Part shown: piece after piece, positions 37,200 to 46,423 of the stretch
Layout of the letters: each line of letters begins with the position of its first letter
Numbering within the stretch: position 1 is the stretch's first letter
Assembly: GCF_000377005.1 (NCBI RefSeq)
Contig: NZ_AQYB01000033.1
Coordinates: 124,001-188,000, forward strand
Origin: Streptococcus minor DSM 17118
GTDB taxonomy: Bacteria > Bacillota > Bacilli > Lactobacillales > Streptococcaceae
DNA length: 64,000 bases
Reading direction: 5' to 3'
Program-made: the position numbers and the translations under genes
The notes under the pieces: model-generated
What the model was told of the DNA's origin: nothing
Seen by the model: only the letters and a program-made list of their open reading frames with translations
The model's database searches: none

Positions 37200-38405
37200 A
37201 TGAACGAATTTGAAGATTTGTTGAACAGTGTAAATGAGGTTACACCTGGTGATGTAGTAACTGCTGAAGTATTGACCGTTGATGCTGGTCAAGCGAATGT
37301 AGCGATTGCAGGAACTGGTGTTGAGGGTGTCCTTACTCTTCGTGAGTTGACAAACGACCGCAATGCAGATATCAACGAGCTTGTTAAAGTTGGCGAAACA
37401 CTTGAATTACTTGTTCTTCGTCAAGTTGTTGGTAAAGATACTGACACTGTTACCTATCTTGTATCGAAAAAACGTTTAGAAGCACGCAAGGCTTGGGACA
37501 AACTAGTTGGCCGTGAAGGTGAAGTTGTCAATGTCAAAGTGACACGAGCTGTTAAAGGTGGTCTCTCAGTTGAATTTGAAGGTCTTCGTGGATTTATCCC
37601 AGCTTCAATGATTGATAGCCGCTTTACTCGTAATACTGAGCGTTTTGTTGGTCAAGAATTTGATGCAAAAATCAAGGAAGTTGATCCAGCTGAAAACCGC
37701 TTTATCTTGTCACGTCGTGATGTTGTTGAAGAAACAGCAGCTGCAGCACGTGCAGAAGTATTTAGCAAGTTGGCTGTTGGTGAAGTTGTAACAGGTAAAG
37801 TTGCACGTATCACTAGCTTTGGTGCTTTCATCGACCTTGGTGGTGTAGATGGTTTGGTACACTTGACTGAATTATCACATGAGCGCAACGTTTCACCGAA
37901 ATCAGTAGTAACAGTTGGTGAAGAAGTTGAAGTGAAAGTGTTGGCTATTGATGAGGAAGAAGGTCGTGTATCTCTTTCCCTTAAAGCAACACAGCCTGGT
38001 CCATGGGATGGCGTTGAGCAAAAATTGGCTCAAGGTGATGTCATTGAGGGTAAAGTGAAACGCTTGACTGACTTTGGTGCTTTCGTAGAAGTATTGCCAG
38101 GTATTGATGGTTTGGTTCACATTTCACAAATTTCACACAAACGTGTTGAAAATCCAAAGGATGCTTTGACTGTTGGTCAAGAAGTGACAGTTAAAGTTCT
38201 TGAAGTGAACGCTGCTGATGAACGTGTGTCTCTTTCTATCAAAGCTTTGGAAGAGCGTCCAGCTCCAGCTGAAGGTGAAGAAAAATCTGAGAAACGTGCT
38301 CCTCGTCCACGTCGTCCAAAACGTGAAGAAAAACGTGATTTTGAGTTGCCAGAAACTCAAACTGGTTTCTCAATGGCTGATTTATTCGGCGATATCGAAT
38401 TGTAA
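37200..38405 (+). CDS. rpsA: 30S ribosomal protein S1
   Basis: The 401-residue protein has four S1/OB-fold RNA-binding repeats at about residues 15-85, 105-170, 190-260 and 275-345, the usual Firmicute count (six in E. coli). The third and fourth repeats show [20 protein letters not shown] and [20 protein letters not shown] charged tail ([15 protein letters not shown]) ends the protein. It helps bind mRNA to the ribosome. GGAGG lies 8 bases before the ATG. Confidence 0.95.
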   Translation: MNEFEDLLNSVNEVTPGDVVTAEVLTVDAGQANVAIAGTGVEGVLTLRELTNDRNADINELVKVGETLELLVLRQVVGKDTDTVTYLVSKKRLEARKAWDKLVGREGEVVNVKVTRAVKGGLSVEFEGLRGFIPASMIDSRFTRNTERFVGQEFDAKIKEVDPAENRFILSRRDVVEETAAAARAEVFSKLAVGEVVTGKVARITSFGAFIDLGGVDGLVHLTELSHERNVSPKSVVTVGEEVEVKVLAIDEEEGRVSLSLKATQPGPWDGVEQKLAQGDVIEGKVKRLTDFGAFVEVLPGIDGLVHISQISHKRVENPKDALTVGQEVTVKVLEVNAADERVSLSIKALEERPAPAEGEEKSEKRAPRPRRPKREEKRDFELPETQTGFSMADLFGDIEL

Positions 38406-38413
38406 AAAATGGT

Positions 38414-38438
38414 GGGCTGGATTGATTTCCCAGCCTTT
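38414..38438 (+). terminator. Possible rpsA terminator
   Basis: GGGCTGG (38414-38420) and CCAGCCT (38430-38436) form a stem followed by only three T before C, so it is weak. Confidence 0.4.
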
Positions 38439-38479
38439 CCCATTGATTGGTGGAAGAACTTTGTTTTCTTTTGCCTTTT

Positions 38480-38551
38480 CCACCCTTAGTGTAATGGATA
38501 TCACGCAAGATTCCGGTTCTTGAGATGGGGGTTCGATTCCCTCAGGGTGGA
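38480..38551 (+). tRNA. tRNA-Arg (CCG)
   Basis: The 72-base cloverleaf has acceptor CCACCCT / AGGGTGG plus A. The anticodon stem CAAGA/TCTTG has loop TTCCGGT, giving CCG, which reads the rare CGG codon. The T-arm is GGGGGTTCGATTCCCTC. CCA is not encoded. Confidence 0.95.
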
Positions 38552-38632
38552 TTTATCAAGTAGACAGGCAGGAGGGGCTAGACCTTTTCTGCTTTTTATT
38601 ATTTTGTGAACCAATTTTTTAGGGAGTTATAC

Positions 38633-39658
38633 ATGTTGCATTTTGAAAATGATTATAATAAGGGCGCTCATCCAGCACTTTTAGAAGCCTTATCCCAAAC
38701 CAATCTGGAATCCCTATCTGGTTATGGAACGGATAAATACACTCTGAGTGCGATTGATAAAATTCGTCAGGTTAGTCAATGTCTGCATGCTCAAGTCACT
38801 TTTTTAGCAGGGGGCACTCAGACTAATCAGTTGGTCATCGATACTCTCTTGAAATCCTATGAGGGAGTGCTAGCAGCAGAAACAGGTCATATTTCCAGTC
38901 ATGAAGCTGGTGCAATCGAATTTTCTGGCCATAAGGTTTTGACATTGCCTCATGTAGAGGGCAAACTAAACCCTGTTGATGTCCAGCAATTTATAGAAGA
39001 TTTTTATGCAGATAATAATCATGAGCACATGGTCTTTCCAGGTATGGTTTATATTTCCCATCCAACTGAGTACGGAACTTTGTATACTAGGGAGGAGTTA
39101 GAGCGTCTTTCACAGATTTGCCATAACTACCGCATTCCTCTTTTCTTGGATGGGGCACGCCTAGGTTATGGTTTAGCAGCCGATACAGATCTTGATTTGC
39201 CCACTATTGCTGAATTGACAGATGTTTTTTATATCGGTGGAACCAAGATGGGGGCTCTGATTGGAGAAGCAGTAGTTTTTACAAAAAATAATCAGCCCAA
39301 GCATTTTTCATCAATCGTTAAACAACATGGTGCTCTCTTGGCCAAAGGACGTTTGATTGGAGTTCAGTTTGATCGATTGTTTACGGATAATCTTTATTTC
39401 GATTTGGGTAAGCATGCAATAGAGTTAGCAAAAGAATTGAAGGCTATTTTAAGAGAAAAAAACTATCGTTTTTACTTGGAGTCTCCCACTAATCAACAAT
39501 TTATCATTCTTGAAAATAGCCAATTGGAGATACTGTCACAAGCTGGTTTAGTCTATAGTTTTTGGGAAAAATATGATACGAACCACACAGTGATTCGTCT
39601 AGCCACTTCTTGGTCAACTAGCAGGGATGATTTGCTAGCTCTAAGAGATATATTATAG
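38633..39658 (+). CDS. Threonine aldolase family PLP enzyme
   Basis: The 341-residue beta-eliminating lyase-type protein is close in length to low-specificity L-threonine aldolases, which cleave threonine or allo-threonine to glycine and acetaldehyde. It shows FLAGGTQTNQLVIDTLL, ETGHISSHEAGAIE, PLFLDGARLGYGL and the PLP lysine in YIGGTKMGAL (about residue 205). The AGGGAG site selects the ATG at 38633; a GTG at 38606 lies upstream of it. A related lyase function cannot be excluded. Confidence 0.82.
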   Translation: MLHFENDYNKGAHPALLEALSQTNLESLSGYGTDKYTLSAIDKIRQVSQCLHAQVTFLAGGTQTNQLVIDTLLKSYEGVLAAETGHISSHEAGAIEFSGHKVLTLPHVEGKLNPVDVQQFIEDFYADNNHEHMVFPGMVYISHPTEYGTLYTREELERLSQICHNYRIPLFLDGARLGYGLAADTDLDLPTIAELTDVFYIGGTKMGALIGEAVVFTKNNQPKHFSSIVKQHGALLAKGRLIGVQFDRLFTDNLYFDLGKHAIELAKELKAILREKNYRFYLESPTNQQFIILENSQLEILSQAGLVYSFWEKYDTNHTVIRLATSWSTSRDDLLALRDIL

Positions 39659-39661
39659 ATG

Positions 39662-39683
39662 AAGCAGGATAACCCTGCTTTTT
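39662..39683 (+). terminator. Terminator of the threonine aldolase-like gene
   Basis: AAGCAGG (39662-39668) and CCTGCTT (39674-39680) form a stem followed by TTTTTATTT. Confidence 0.8.
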
Positions 39684-39711
39684 ATTTGAGGGAGAAAAGT
39701 ATTTCAAAGTA

Positions 39712-39741
39712 TTGGTATTCAATTTCAAAACATGGTAGAAT
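39712..39741 (+). promoter_or_regulatory. Probable promoter of the nifS-thiI unit
   Basis: TTGGTA (39712-39717) and TAGAAT (39736-39741) are 18 bases apart, and the -10 is extended (TGGTAGAAT). Confidence 0.5.
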
Positions 39742-39774
39742 AGGACTATTGTTGTGAGTGAGGAAGAGATAAGT

Positions 39775-40917
39775 ATGATTTATTTTGATAATGCAGCGAC
39801 GACTCAGGTCTATCCAGAAGTTTTGAGGACTTATACTGAGGTAGCAACCAAGGTTTGGGGCAACCCATCCAGTTTACATAACTTGGGAAGTCAAGCTAGC
39901 CGTATTTTGGAAGCATCTCGTAAGCAGATTGCGGATTTACTGGGAAAAAAAACAACTGAAATATTTTTTACATCCGGTGGGACAGAAGGGGATAACTGGG
40001 TGATGAAAGGGGTGGCTTTTGAACGGGCACACTTAGGTAGACATATCATTGTGTCTTCCATTGAACATCCAGCTGTCAAGGAATCAGCTCTTTGGCTTCA
40101 AAGCCAAGGGTTTGAGATAGATTTAGCTCCAGTAACCAAGACTGGCTTTGTAGACATGGAAAAACTAGCTAGTCTGCTTCGTCCGGATACTATTTTAGTT
40201 TCGATTATGGCAGCCAATAATGAAATTGGTTCTATTCAACCTATTAGAGAGATTTCTCAGCTATTGGCAGACCGTCCAACTATTAGTTTCCATGTAGATG
40301 CTGTTCAGGCTCTTGGAAAAATGCCTATTACTGATTATCTGACAGAACGCGTGGATTTTGCAACGTTTTCTGGTCATAAGTTTCATTCTGTCCGAGGTGT
40401 CGGTTTTATCTATGCTAAGGAAGGAAAGAAAATCAGCCAGCTTTTGACAGGTGGTGGTCAGGAATCAGACAAGCGCTCCACAACAGAAAATGTAGCAGGT
40501 ATTGCAGCGACAGCCAAAGCCTTACGCCTTGTTATGGATAAGTTTGATGCAGGACAAAAGCAGCTATTGGCTATGAAACAAATCATTCATGATGAACTAG
40601 CGAGTTATCCTGATGTGACTATTTTCTCTCAAATAGAGGATTTTTTGCCTAATATCCTGACTTTCGGTATCAAAAATGTCCGCGGAGAAGTCACTGTCCA
40701 TGCCTTTGAGAACCATCAGATTTATATTTCCACTACCTCGGCCTGCTCTTCAAAAGCTGGTAAACCTGCTGGTACTTTGATTTCTATGGGAGTACACCCA
40801 AAACTTGCCCAAACAGCAGTTCGAATAAGTTTGGATGAGGACAATGATATGGGGCAGGTAGAGCAATTTTTAACCATTTTTAAGCAAATTTATAACCAAA
40901 CACAGAAAGTGAGATAA
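39775..40917 (+). CDS. Cysteine desulfurase (NifS/IscS family)
   Basis: The 380-residue PLP enzyme takes sulfur from cysteine as a persulfide. Motifs: YFDNAATTQVYPEVL, FTSGGTEGDNW, HVDAVQALGK, the PLP lysine in TFSGHKFHSVRGVGF (about 204), and the sulfur-carrying cysteine in TTSACSSKAGKPAG. Its direct junction with thiI (no gap) implies it supplies sulfur to ThiI for 4-thiouridine in tRNA. Start chosen at ATG 39775, where the family N-terminus begins. Confidence 0.92.
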   Translation: MIYFDNAATTQVYPEVLRTYTEVATKVWGNPSSLHNLGSQASRILEASRKQIADLLGKKTTEIFFTSGGTEGDNWVMKGVAFERAHLGRHIIVSSIEHPAVKESALWLQSQGFEIDLAPVTKTGFVDMEKLASLLRPDTILVSIMAANNEIGSIQPIREISQLLADRPTISFHVDAVQALGKMPITDYLTERVDFATFSGHKFHSVRGVGFIYAKEGKKISQLLTGGGQESDKRSTTENVAGIAATAKALRLVMDKFDAGQKQLLAMKQIIHDELASYPDVTIFSQIEDFLPNILTFGIKNVRGEVTVHAFENHQIYISTTSACSSKAGKPAGTLISMGVHPKLAQTAVRISLDEDNDMGQVEQFLTIFKQIYNQTQKVR

Positions 40918-42135
40918 ATGAACTATTCAGAAATTATGATTCGTTATGGCGAGTTATCAACCAAGGGAAAAAATAAAATGCGATTTGTCAAGAAACTCAG
41001 CCAAAATATCAAGGAGGCTCTATCTATCTATCCCGATGTACAGATTTATTGTGACCGTGACCGAGGACATGTTTATCTCAATGGAACGGATTATCAGGCT
41101 GTTTCCACCTCTTTGAAGAAGATTTTTGGAATTCAGAGTTTTGCTCCATCTTATAAGATTGAAAAATCTGTTCCAGCCCTAAAAGAAGCAGTACAGGCTA
41201 TCATGAAGAATATCTATCAAGAGGGAATGACTTTCAAAATTGCCGCACGCCGGAGTGACCATTCTTTTGAGTTGGATAGTCGTGACCTCAATCATGTACT
41301 GGGAGATGCCGTATTTACAGCTATTCCAACTATTCAAGTGCAGATGAAGAAACCAGATATTACCTTACGAGTGGAAATCCGAACAGATGCAGCCTATATT
41401 TCACATGAGGAGATAAAAGGTGCTGGTGGTTTACCGGTTGGTACCTCCGGTAGGGGTGTTCTGATGCTGTCTGGCGGTATTGATTCGCCTGTTGCAGGTT
41501 ATCTGGCATTGAAACGTGGTGTTGAGATCGAGGTCGTACACTTTGCTAGTCCACCTTACACCAGTCCAGGTGCGCTCAAGAAGGCGCATGATTTAACTCG
41601 GAAGTTGACCGTTTTTGGGGGGAATATTACGTTTATAGAAGTTCCCTTTACTGAGATTCAGGAAGAAATAAAGGAAAAGGCTCCAGAGGCCTATTTGATG
41701 ACATTGACCCGTCGCTTCATGATGAGAATTACTGACCGTATTCGAGAGAAACGTGATGCTATGGTTATTATCAATGGTGAGAGTTTAGGACAGGTAGCCA
41801 GTCAAACCTTGGAGTCCATGCAAGCTATTAATGCTGTTACCAATACACCAGTCATCCGACCTGTTGTGACCATGGACAAATTGGAAATTATTGATATTGC
41901 GCAGGATATTGATACTTTCGCTATTTCTATCCAACCTTTTGAAGATTGTTGTACCATCTTTGCACCTGATCGTCCAAAAACCAATCCGAAAATCAAAAAT
42001 GTAGAGAAGTATGAAGCTCTCATGGACTTGGAAGGATTGGTAGAACGAGCTGTTACAGGGATTATGGTGATGGAGATTACTCCTAAAGAAGAAGTAAAAG
42101 ATGATGTGGATAGTCTGATTGAGGATTTATTGTAA
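40918..42135 (+). CDS. thiI: tRNA 4-thiouridine synthetase ThiI
   Basis: The 405-residue enzyme thiolates U8 of tRNA. It has an N-terminal ferredoxin-like/THUMP region (about 1-165) and a PP-loop ATP pyrophosphatase with [20 protein letters not shown] at about 180-199. [14 protein letters not shown] near residue 345 is conserved. As in many Firmicutes there is no C-terminal rhodanese domain, so a partner desulfurase delivers sulfur; the gene upstream fits. It starts immediately after the desulfurase stop codon. Confidence 0.95.
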   Translation: MNYSEIMIRYGELSTKGKNKMRFVKKLSQNIKEALSIYPDVQIYCDRDRGHVYLNGTDYQAVSTSLKKIFGIQSFAPSYKIEKSVPALKEAVQAIMKNIYQEGMTFKIAARRSDHSFELDSRDLNHVLGDAVFTAIPTIQVQMKKPDITLRVEIRTDAAYISHEEIKGAGGLPVGTSGRGVLMLSGGIDSPVAGYLALKRGVEIEVVHFASPPYTSPGALKKAHDLTRKLTVFGGNITFIEVPFTEIQEEIKEKAPEAYLMTLTRRFMMRITDRIREKRDAMVIINGESLGQVASQTLESMQAINAVTNTPVIRPVVTMDKLEIIDIAQDIDTFAISIQPFEDCCTIFAPDRPKTNPKIKNVEKYEALMDLEGLVERAVTGIMVMEITPKEEVKDDVDSLIEDLL

Positions 42136-42155
42136 GCTTTAACTGTATATGCTAT

Positions 42156-42184
42156 CGCTGAAACTACAATTTCAGCGTTTTTTT
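42156..42184 (+). terminator. thiI terminator
   Basis: CGCTGAAA (42156-42163) and TTTCAGCG (42170-42177) form a perfect 8-base-pair stem followed by seven T. A TATAAT (42187-42192) directly after it may be the -10 of the next unit. Confidence 0.85.
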
Positions 42185-42234
42185 GCTATAATCGATATTA
42201 TTTTTGTGATTTTTAAAACAAAAAGGAGGAGAAA

Positions 42235-43767
42235 ATGGAAGAGCAATTTCCCTATCGTCCCATGAATTTGTATCAAAATTTTCTAGAAGCAAGTCAAGTC
42301 TACCCTGATTGTCCCATTATTTTTGATGCTAAACTGGTAGCCTTTCCTGAATTGGGAACCGAGACAACCTATGCAGCTAGCCATGATGCTATAATAGAGC
42401 GATCACAACAGTTAGCAGCTCTTGGGGTTCATCGAGGAGATAAAGTTATTATTTTTAAGGGGCAAGCTTTTGATACCTATATGCTAGCTGTCGCTGTGAC
42501 TTATCTCGGAGCAGTACCTGTCATGGTCTCCTACCATTTCCCGACTCAGGTTATTTCGATTTTTGCAAAGAGGTTGGGAAAACCCTTTATTTTGTATGAT
42601 GTTGTCACAGATGAAGTCGTTGAAGCAGTTGAAAATGTCGATGCAAACCACAAGATTCGCATTGAGGAGTTGTTGCAAGTGGAACCAAAAGAAACTAACT
42701 TTTCTCCTCTAGAAGATGATGAGATTGCTTATATAACGCATACATCTGGAACAACAGGCATTCCAAAGTTAATCTGCCATTCAGCCAATACGATGGGCTG
42801 GCGAACAAAATTCCAAAAGGAAATTCTAAACCATATCCCTGATAGACGGATTGTTGGGTTTCATATTTCTCCTGTCCATTCCCGTTTTAATATCGGAATG
42901 TCCTCTCTTATGCTGATGGGGTTTCCTTTGATGCCTTTATCAACTGCAGATACCTTTACAGTGGAAAGAATGTTTCTAGCTCATCCTCCTCAAGCTGTAG
43001 AAACCCATCCCAATCATTTTATCCAGTGGGCGGAGTTGGCTAGGCGCAACCCTGCTGTCTTTGCTCAAACGAATTATTATCATTCAACCTTTGATGCTAT
43101 CAATAATGCGACGATGTTGGCATTTTTAGAAGCTTCTGATAATGAGAAAGCCATTTTTCTACAAATCTATGGACAAAGTGAATGTGGCCCCATGATTTTG
43201 AAGGCTCATACACGTGAGAGTTTGCAGTCCTCAAATGCACGTGATATGGGAGTTGGTTTAGGAAATTTGACTAAGGCTAGGATCGCAGATGAAAATGGTA
43301 ATCCTATACCAGTTGGACAAGATGGACATATCCACCTTTATTCCAAAGGTCGTGCGCTTACATACTATCAAGAGGATGAACGGTTTCAAGCCAATGTTTA
43401 TGGTGATTGGTGGGATAGTGGTGACTATGGTTGTATGGATGAAAAAGGTCACTTGTATTTGAAAGATAGACAGGTGGATCTGATTGCGCACATTCATAGC
43501 AATTTAGCTATAGAAGATTATTTGCTAGATAAATTGTCTTTCTTAGCAGAAGTGGTCTTGGTACGAGATCCGGAGGGGCGTCCTCAACCTTTTGTTGCTC
43601 CGCAAAAGAATTGTCAGATGGACATGGATGCCTGGTGGCAGGCTGTTTCAGATCTACCTTATCTGAATACTCCAATTGTTCTGGCTTATGATGCGTTACC
43701 AAGGACTGCTACTATGAAAGTTCAGCGTTTGGAGTTGGAAAAAAGCTTATTAGAAAGGGGTGACTGA
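42235..43767 (+). CDS. ANL-superfamily acyl-adenylate ligase
   Basis: The 510-residue AMP-forming ligase has the P-loop AYITHTSGTTGIPKLICHS (about 162-180), IYGQSECGPM, the DSGDYGCMDEKGHLYLKDR hinge region with its aspartate, and the C-terminal catalytic lysine in PRTATMKVQRLEL. Such enzymes activate carboxylic acids as acyl-AMP and then pass them to CoA or a carrier. No carrier protein gene is seen. GGAGGAG is the ribosome site. It overlaps the following GNAT gene by one base, so the two likely act together. Substrate is unknown. Confidence 0.82.
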   Translation: MEEQFPYRPMNLYQNFLEASQVYPDCPIIFDAKLVAFPELGTETTYAASHDAIIERSQQLAALGVHRGDKVIIFKGQAFDTYMLAVAVTYLGAVPVMVSYHFPTQVISIFAKRLGKPFILYDVVTDEVVEAVENVDANHKIRIEELLQVEPKETNFSPLEDDEIAYITHTSGTTGIPKLICHSANTMGWRTKFQKEILNHIPDRRIVGFHISPVHSRFNIGMSSLMLMGFPLMPLSTADTFTVERMFLAHPPQAVETHPNHFIQWAELARRNPAVFAQTNYYHSTFDAINNATMLAFLEASDNEKAIFLQIYGQSECGPMILKAHTRESLQSSNARDMGVGLGNLTKARIADENGNPIPVGQDGHIHLYSKGRALTYYQEDERFQANVYGDWWDSGDYGCMDEKGHLYLKDRQVDLIAHIHSNLAIEDYLLDKLSFLAEVVLVRDPEGRPQPFVAPQKNCQMDMDAWWQAVSDLPYLNTPIVLAYDALPRTATMKVQRLELEKSLLERGD

Positions 43768-44306
43768 TGAATATAAAATCAATTTTTCCCTTTTCTAGAT
43801 ACTATAAAAAAGTGAAACGTCTCTATGAATCTAGCTTTCCGGTGCAGGAACGTATTTCTTGGCCTTGGTTGGTATTGATGAGTTTGTTTGGACAGGCAGA
43901 TTTTTTAGCTTATTTTGATGAGGGGGTCTTTGCTGGATTTTCTTATAGCTTAAAATCACACAATATGTATTATCTCCTCTTTTTGGCTGTCCCTAGTGAG
44001 CATCATTCAAAGGGATATGGTCATCAAATTTTAAAAGAAATGGCTAGGCGAGCAGGGAAAAGACCGATTTTCCTCGTGATTGAGCCTCTGGATGAGGCAG
44101 CTGATAATTATCCACTTCGTTTAAAACGTCTTGCCTTTTATGAGAAAAACGGCTACCATTTGACAGACTACATTTACTATGAGAATGAGGAAGTATATCA
44201 GGTTTTAAACAATCGGATTTCTGCTGATATAAAGGATTTTGAGCATTTAGCTAAGCGAATTGAGCTATCTGGTATGAAGATTCGAGTAGAGCAGATAAAA
44301 AAATAA
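43767..44306 (+). CDS. GNAT-family acyltransferase
   Basis: The 179-residue GCN5-related N-acyltransferase has the acyl-CoA-binding motif SEHHSKGYGHQILKEMARRA (about 73-92) and RLAFYEKNGYHLTDY (about 118-132). The start codon overlaps the stop of the adenylate ligase (TGATG), implying translational coupling. An attractive but unproven idea is that the ligase makes an acyl-CoA used by this transferase on an amine. It could also act on protein N-termini or small molecules. Confidence 0.8.
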   Translation: MNIKSIFPFSRYYKKVKRLYESSFPVQERISWPWLVLMSLFGQADFLAYFDEGVFAGFSYSLKSHNMYYLLFLAVPSEHHSKGYGHQILKEMARRAGKRPIFLVIEPLDEAADNYPLRLKRLAFYEKNGYHLTDYIYYENEEVYQVLNNRISADIKDFEHLAKRIELSGMKIRVEQIKK

Positions 44307-44325
44307 GAAAAATAATTATTTTTAC

Positions 44326-44354
44326 TTGAAAAAAAACTCCAAGGATGATAGTAT
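44326..44354 (+). promoter_or_regulatory. rplU-rpmA promoter
   Basis: TTGAAA (44326-44331) and TAGTAT (44349-44354) have 17-base spacing. Confidence 0.6.
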
Positions 44355-44359
44355 AGTAA

Positions 44360-44479
44360 TGTTGACTATGCACACCTGTGCAACCGCACGACCATCGTTC
44401 TTAAGTAGCTTTGTGCTCACGATGTTAGGCGAGTCTTCACACAAAATGGGGATACCCAAATTATCATAGGAGGTGCATA
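44360..44479 (+). ncRNA. Probable L21 leader (ribosomal protein autoregulatory leader)
   Basis: A leader of about 115 bases, with short complementary segments (for example GCAC/GTGC at the 5' end), lies before rplU and ends with AGGAGG. Firmicute rplU-rpmA operons commonly carry an L21 leader RNA in this place. I identify it by position and structure-rich sequence, not by a verified consensus match. Confidence 0.5.
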
Positions 44480-44794
44480 ATGAGCACATATGCAATCATT
44501 AAAACTGGCGGTAAACAAGTAAAAGTTGAAGCTGGTCAAGCTATCTACGTTGAAAAATTGAACGCAGAAGCAGGTCAAGAAGTTACTTTTAACGAAGTTG
44601 TTCTTGTTGGTGGCGATAAAACTGTTGTCGGAACTCCACTTGTTGAGGGAGCTACTGTTGTTGGTACTGTTGAAAAACAAGGCAAACAAAAGAAAGTTGT
44701 AACCTACAAATACAAACCTAAAAAAGGTTCTCACCGTAAACAAGGTCACCGTCAACCATATACAAAAGTTGTTATCTCAGCTATTAACGCTTAA
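44480..44794 (+). CDS. rplU: 50S ribosomal protein L21
   Basis: The 104-residue protein begins [20 protein letters not shown] and ends with the basic [20 protein letters not shown] region that binds 23S rRNA. It is of normal length. It is the first gene of rplU-rpmA; only 52 bases separate it from rpmA. Confidence 0.98.
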   Translation: MSTYAIIKTGGKQVKVEAGQAIYVEKLNAEAGQEVTFNEVVLVGGDKTVVGTPLVEGATVVGTVEKQGKQKKVVTYKYKPKKGSHRKQGHRQPYTKVVISAINA

Positions 44795-44846
44795 TTCGTG
44801 TTCAGCTTAGCAACTGTCATCACTTAAATTTTGGAGGAATAACATT

Positions 44847-45140
44847 ATGTTAAATTTGAATCTTGCTCAATTAAACCTCTTTGCCCACAAAAAAGGTGGA
44901 GGTTCAACATCAAACGGTCGTGATTCACAAGCAAAACGCCTTGGCGCAAAAGCTGCTGACGGCCAAACTGTATCAGGTGGCTCTATTCTTTATCGCCAAC
45001 GTGGTACAAAAATCTACCCAGGAGCTAATGTAGGTCGTGGTGGAGATGATACACTTTATGCTAAAGTAGAAGGCGTTGTACGCTTCGAGCGCAAAGGTCG
45101 CGATAAAAAACAGGTATCTGTTTACCCAATCGCTAAATAA
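44847..45140 (+). CDS. rpmA: 50S ribosomal protein L27
   Basis: The 97-residue protein contains [20 protein letters not shown] and [16 protein letters not shown]. It has the Firmicute N-terminal extension [12 protein letters not shown] before AHKKG, which in this group must be removed by the Prp protease before L27 works in the peptidyl-transferase centre. No prp gene is present in the 52-base gap to rplU, where it usually lies. GGAGG is the ribosome site. Confidence 0.97.
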   Translation: MLNLNLAQLNLFAHKKGGGSTSNGRDSQAKRLGAKAADGQTVSGGSILYRQRGTKIYPGANVGRGGDDTLYAKVEGVVRFERKGRDKKQVSVYPIAK

Positions 45141-45159
45141 AGCTAGAAATAGCCGAAAT

Positions 45160-45196
45160 AAGGTATTCTGCAAAATCAGAATGCCTTTTATTTTTT
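45160..45196 (+). terminator. rpmA terminator
   Basis: AAGGTATTCTG (45160-45170) pairs with CAGAATGCCTT (45177-45187) over 11 bases, followed by TTATTTTTTT. Confidence 0.88.
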
Positions 45197-45382
45197 TGGA
45201 AAAACTAAGTTATCCAAGAACTCCATCTGCTCTAATTGTTTTTTCAATGTCAGTATATTTTTTGAGAAGACTAGCTGACCTTTACCCAATCTTAGTTGCT
45301 GAATAAAGGACATATCTGTCTTTGTAAGCAATTAGAATATTGATGAAGTGAGTGGTTTTCTCCTTTCTCTATCGAGACTATT

Positions 45383-45414
45383 ATCTGTCCAATTCGTCTC
45401 CTGATTGGACAGAT
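45383..45414. repeat. Long inverted repeat upstream of the second LysR gene
   Basis: ATCTGTCCAAT (45383-45393) and ATTGGACAGAT (45404-45414) are perfect 11-base arms with a 10-base loop and no T-run. It sits in the otherwise gene-free 45197-45511 gap, about 60 bases upstream of the LysR -10. It could be an operator or an RNA hairpin ending transcripts from upstream. Confidence 0.6.
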
Positions 45415-45475
45415 GTCGAGGTGAGGTGGAATCGCCAGACTGGCAGGGCTTTACCCCTTCCTATTTCTACTTTTA

Positions 45476-45484
45476 TGGTATAAT
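45476..45484 (+). promoter_or_regulatory. Extended -10 promoter of the second LysR gene
   Basis: TGGTATAAT at 45476-45484, 27 bases before the ATG, without a clear -35. Confidence 0.55.
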
Positions 45485-45511
45485 ATAGGGAGCAAAAAAA
45501 GGAAGTAGTTT

Positions 45512-46420
45512 ATGAATATTCAACAATTGCGCTATATAGTGGCTATTGCTAATAGTGGAACTTTTCGAGAAGCAGCAGAAAAGATGTTCGTTTCTCAGCC
45601 TAGCCTTTCTATCTCAGTACGAGATTTGGAGAAGGAACTAGGTTTTAAGATTTTTAATCGGACTAGTTCAGGTGCTTTTTTGACTCGTCGTGGGATGGAA
45701 TTTTATGAAAAAGCGCAAAATCTGGTTAAGGGTTTTGATAGTTTTGAAAATCTTTACCTGCAGCCACAAGAGGAAAGTGTTGAGTTTTCAATTTCGAGTC
45801 AGCACTATGATTTTTTACCACCTCTGATTACAGAATTTTCAGCTACTCATCCAGAGCATGCCAATTTTCGGATTTTTGAGTCTACAACCGTACAGATATT
45901 AGATGAAGTGGCACAAGGCTACAGCGAGTTGGGCATTATATATCTTAACAACCGCAATACTAAGGGAATCATGCAGAAATTGAATAAACTACATTTAGAG
46001 GTTGTAGAGATGATTCAGTTTCAAACCCATCTCTACATCCGAAAAGGCCATCCTCTAGCTAAAAAGGATGAGATTGAGTTGGAAGACTTAGTTGGCCTGC
46101 CGACAGTTCGATTCACTCAGGAGAAGGAAGAATACCTGTACTATTCTGAAAACTTTTTTGATACTTCTGACTCATCTGTGACTTTTGATGTAACAGATCG
46201 CGCTACCTTAAATGGAATTTTGGAGCGGACAGATGCTTATGCAACGGGATCTGGATTCTTAGACAGTAAGAGTGTCCATGGAATCACAGTAATCCCTCTC
46301 AAGGAAGAAGCTGGCAATCGGATGGTTTATGTTAAGCGTGAAGACGCTGAATTGAGCCAGTGTGCCCATGACTTTATCGATATGATGCAGGATTATTTTG
46401 ATAAGAAAAAGGTGAAATAA
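45512..46420 (+). CDS. LysR-family regulator, CpsY-like paralogue
   Basis: The 302-residue LysR regulator has the N-terminal helix-turn-helix NSGTFREAAEKMFVSQPSL and an effector domain with SISSQHYDF. It is similar in layout to CpsY at 4103-5005 (ISSQHY/VSSQHY and VTDRATL/VSDRATL shared), indicating paralogy. A LysR gene in this position before lspA is also known in pneumococcus. AAGGAAG precedes the ATG. lspA follows after 3 bases, so it is probably co-transcribed with lspA-rluD. Its targets are unknown. Confidence 0.88.
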   Translation: MNIQQLRYIVAIANSGTFREAAEKMFVSQPSLSISVRDLEKELGFKIFNRTSSGAFLTRRGMEFYEKAQNLVKGFDSFENLYLQPQEESVEFSISSQHYDFLPPLITEFSATHPEHANFRIFESTTVQILDEVAQGYSELGIIYLNNRNTKGIMQKLNKLHLEVVEMIQFQTHLYIRKGHPLAKKDEIELEDLVGLPTVRFTQEKEEYLYYSENFFDTSDSSVTFDVTDRATLNGILERTDAYATGSGFLDSKSVHGITVIPLKEEAGNRMVYVKREDAELSQCAHDFIDMMQDYFDKKKVK

Positions 46421-46423
46421 AAA

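Noticed and set aside
45076..45306. 76-residue plus-strand frame after rpmA
   Set aside because: It begins inside rpmA in another frame, runs through the rpmA terminator and has no ribosome site.
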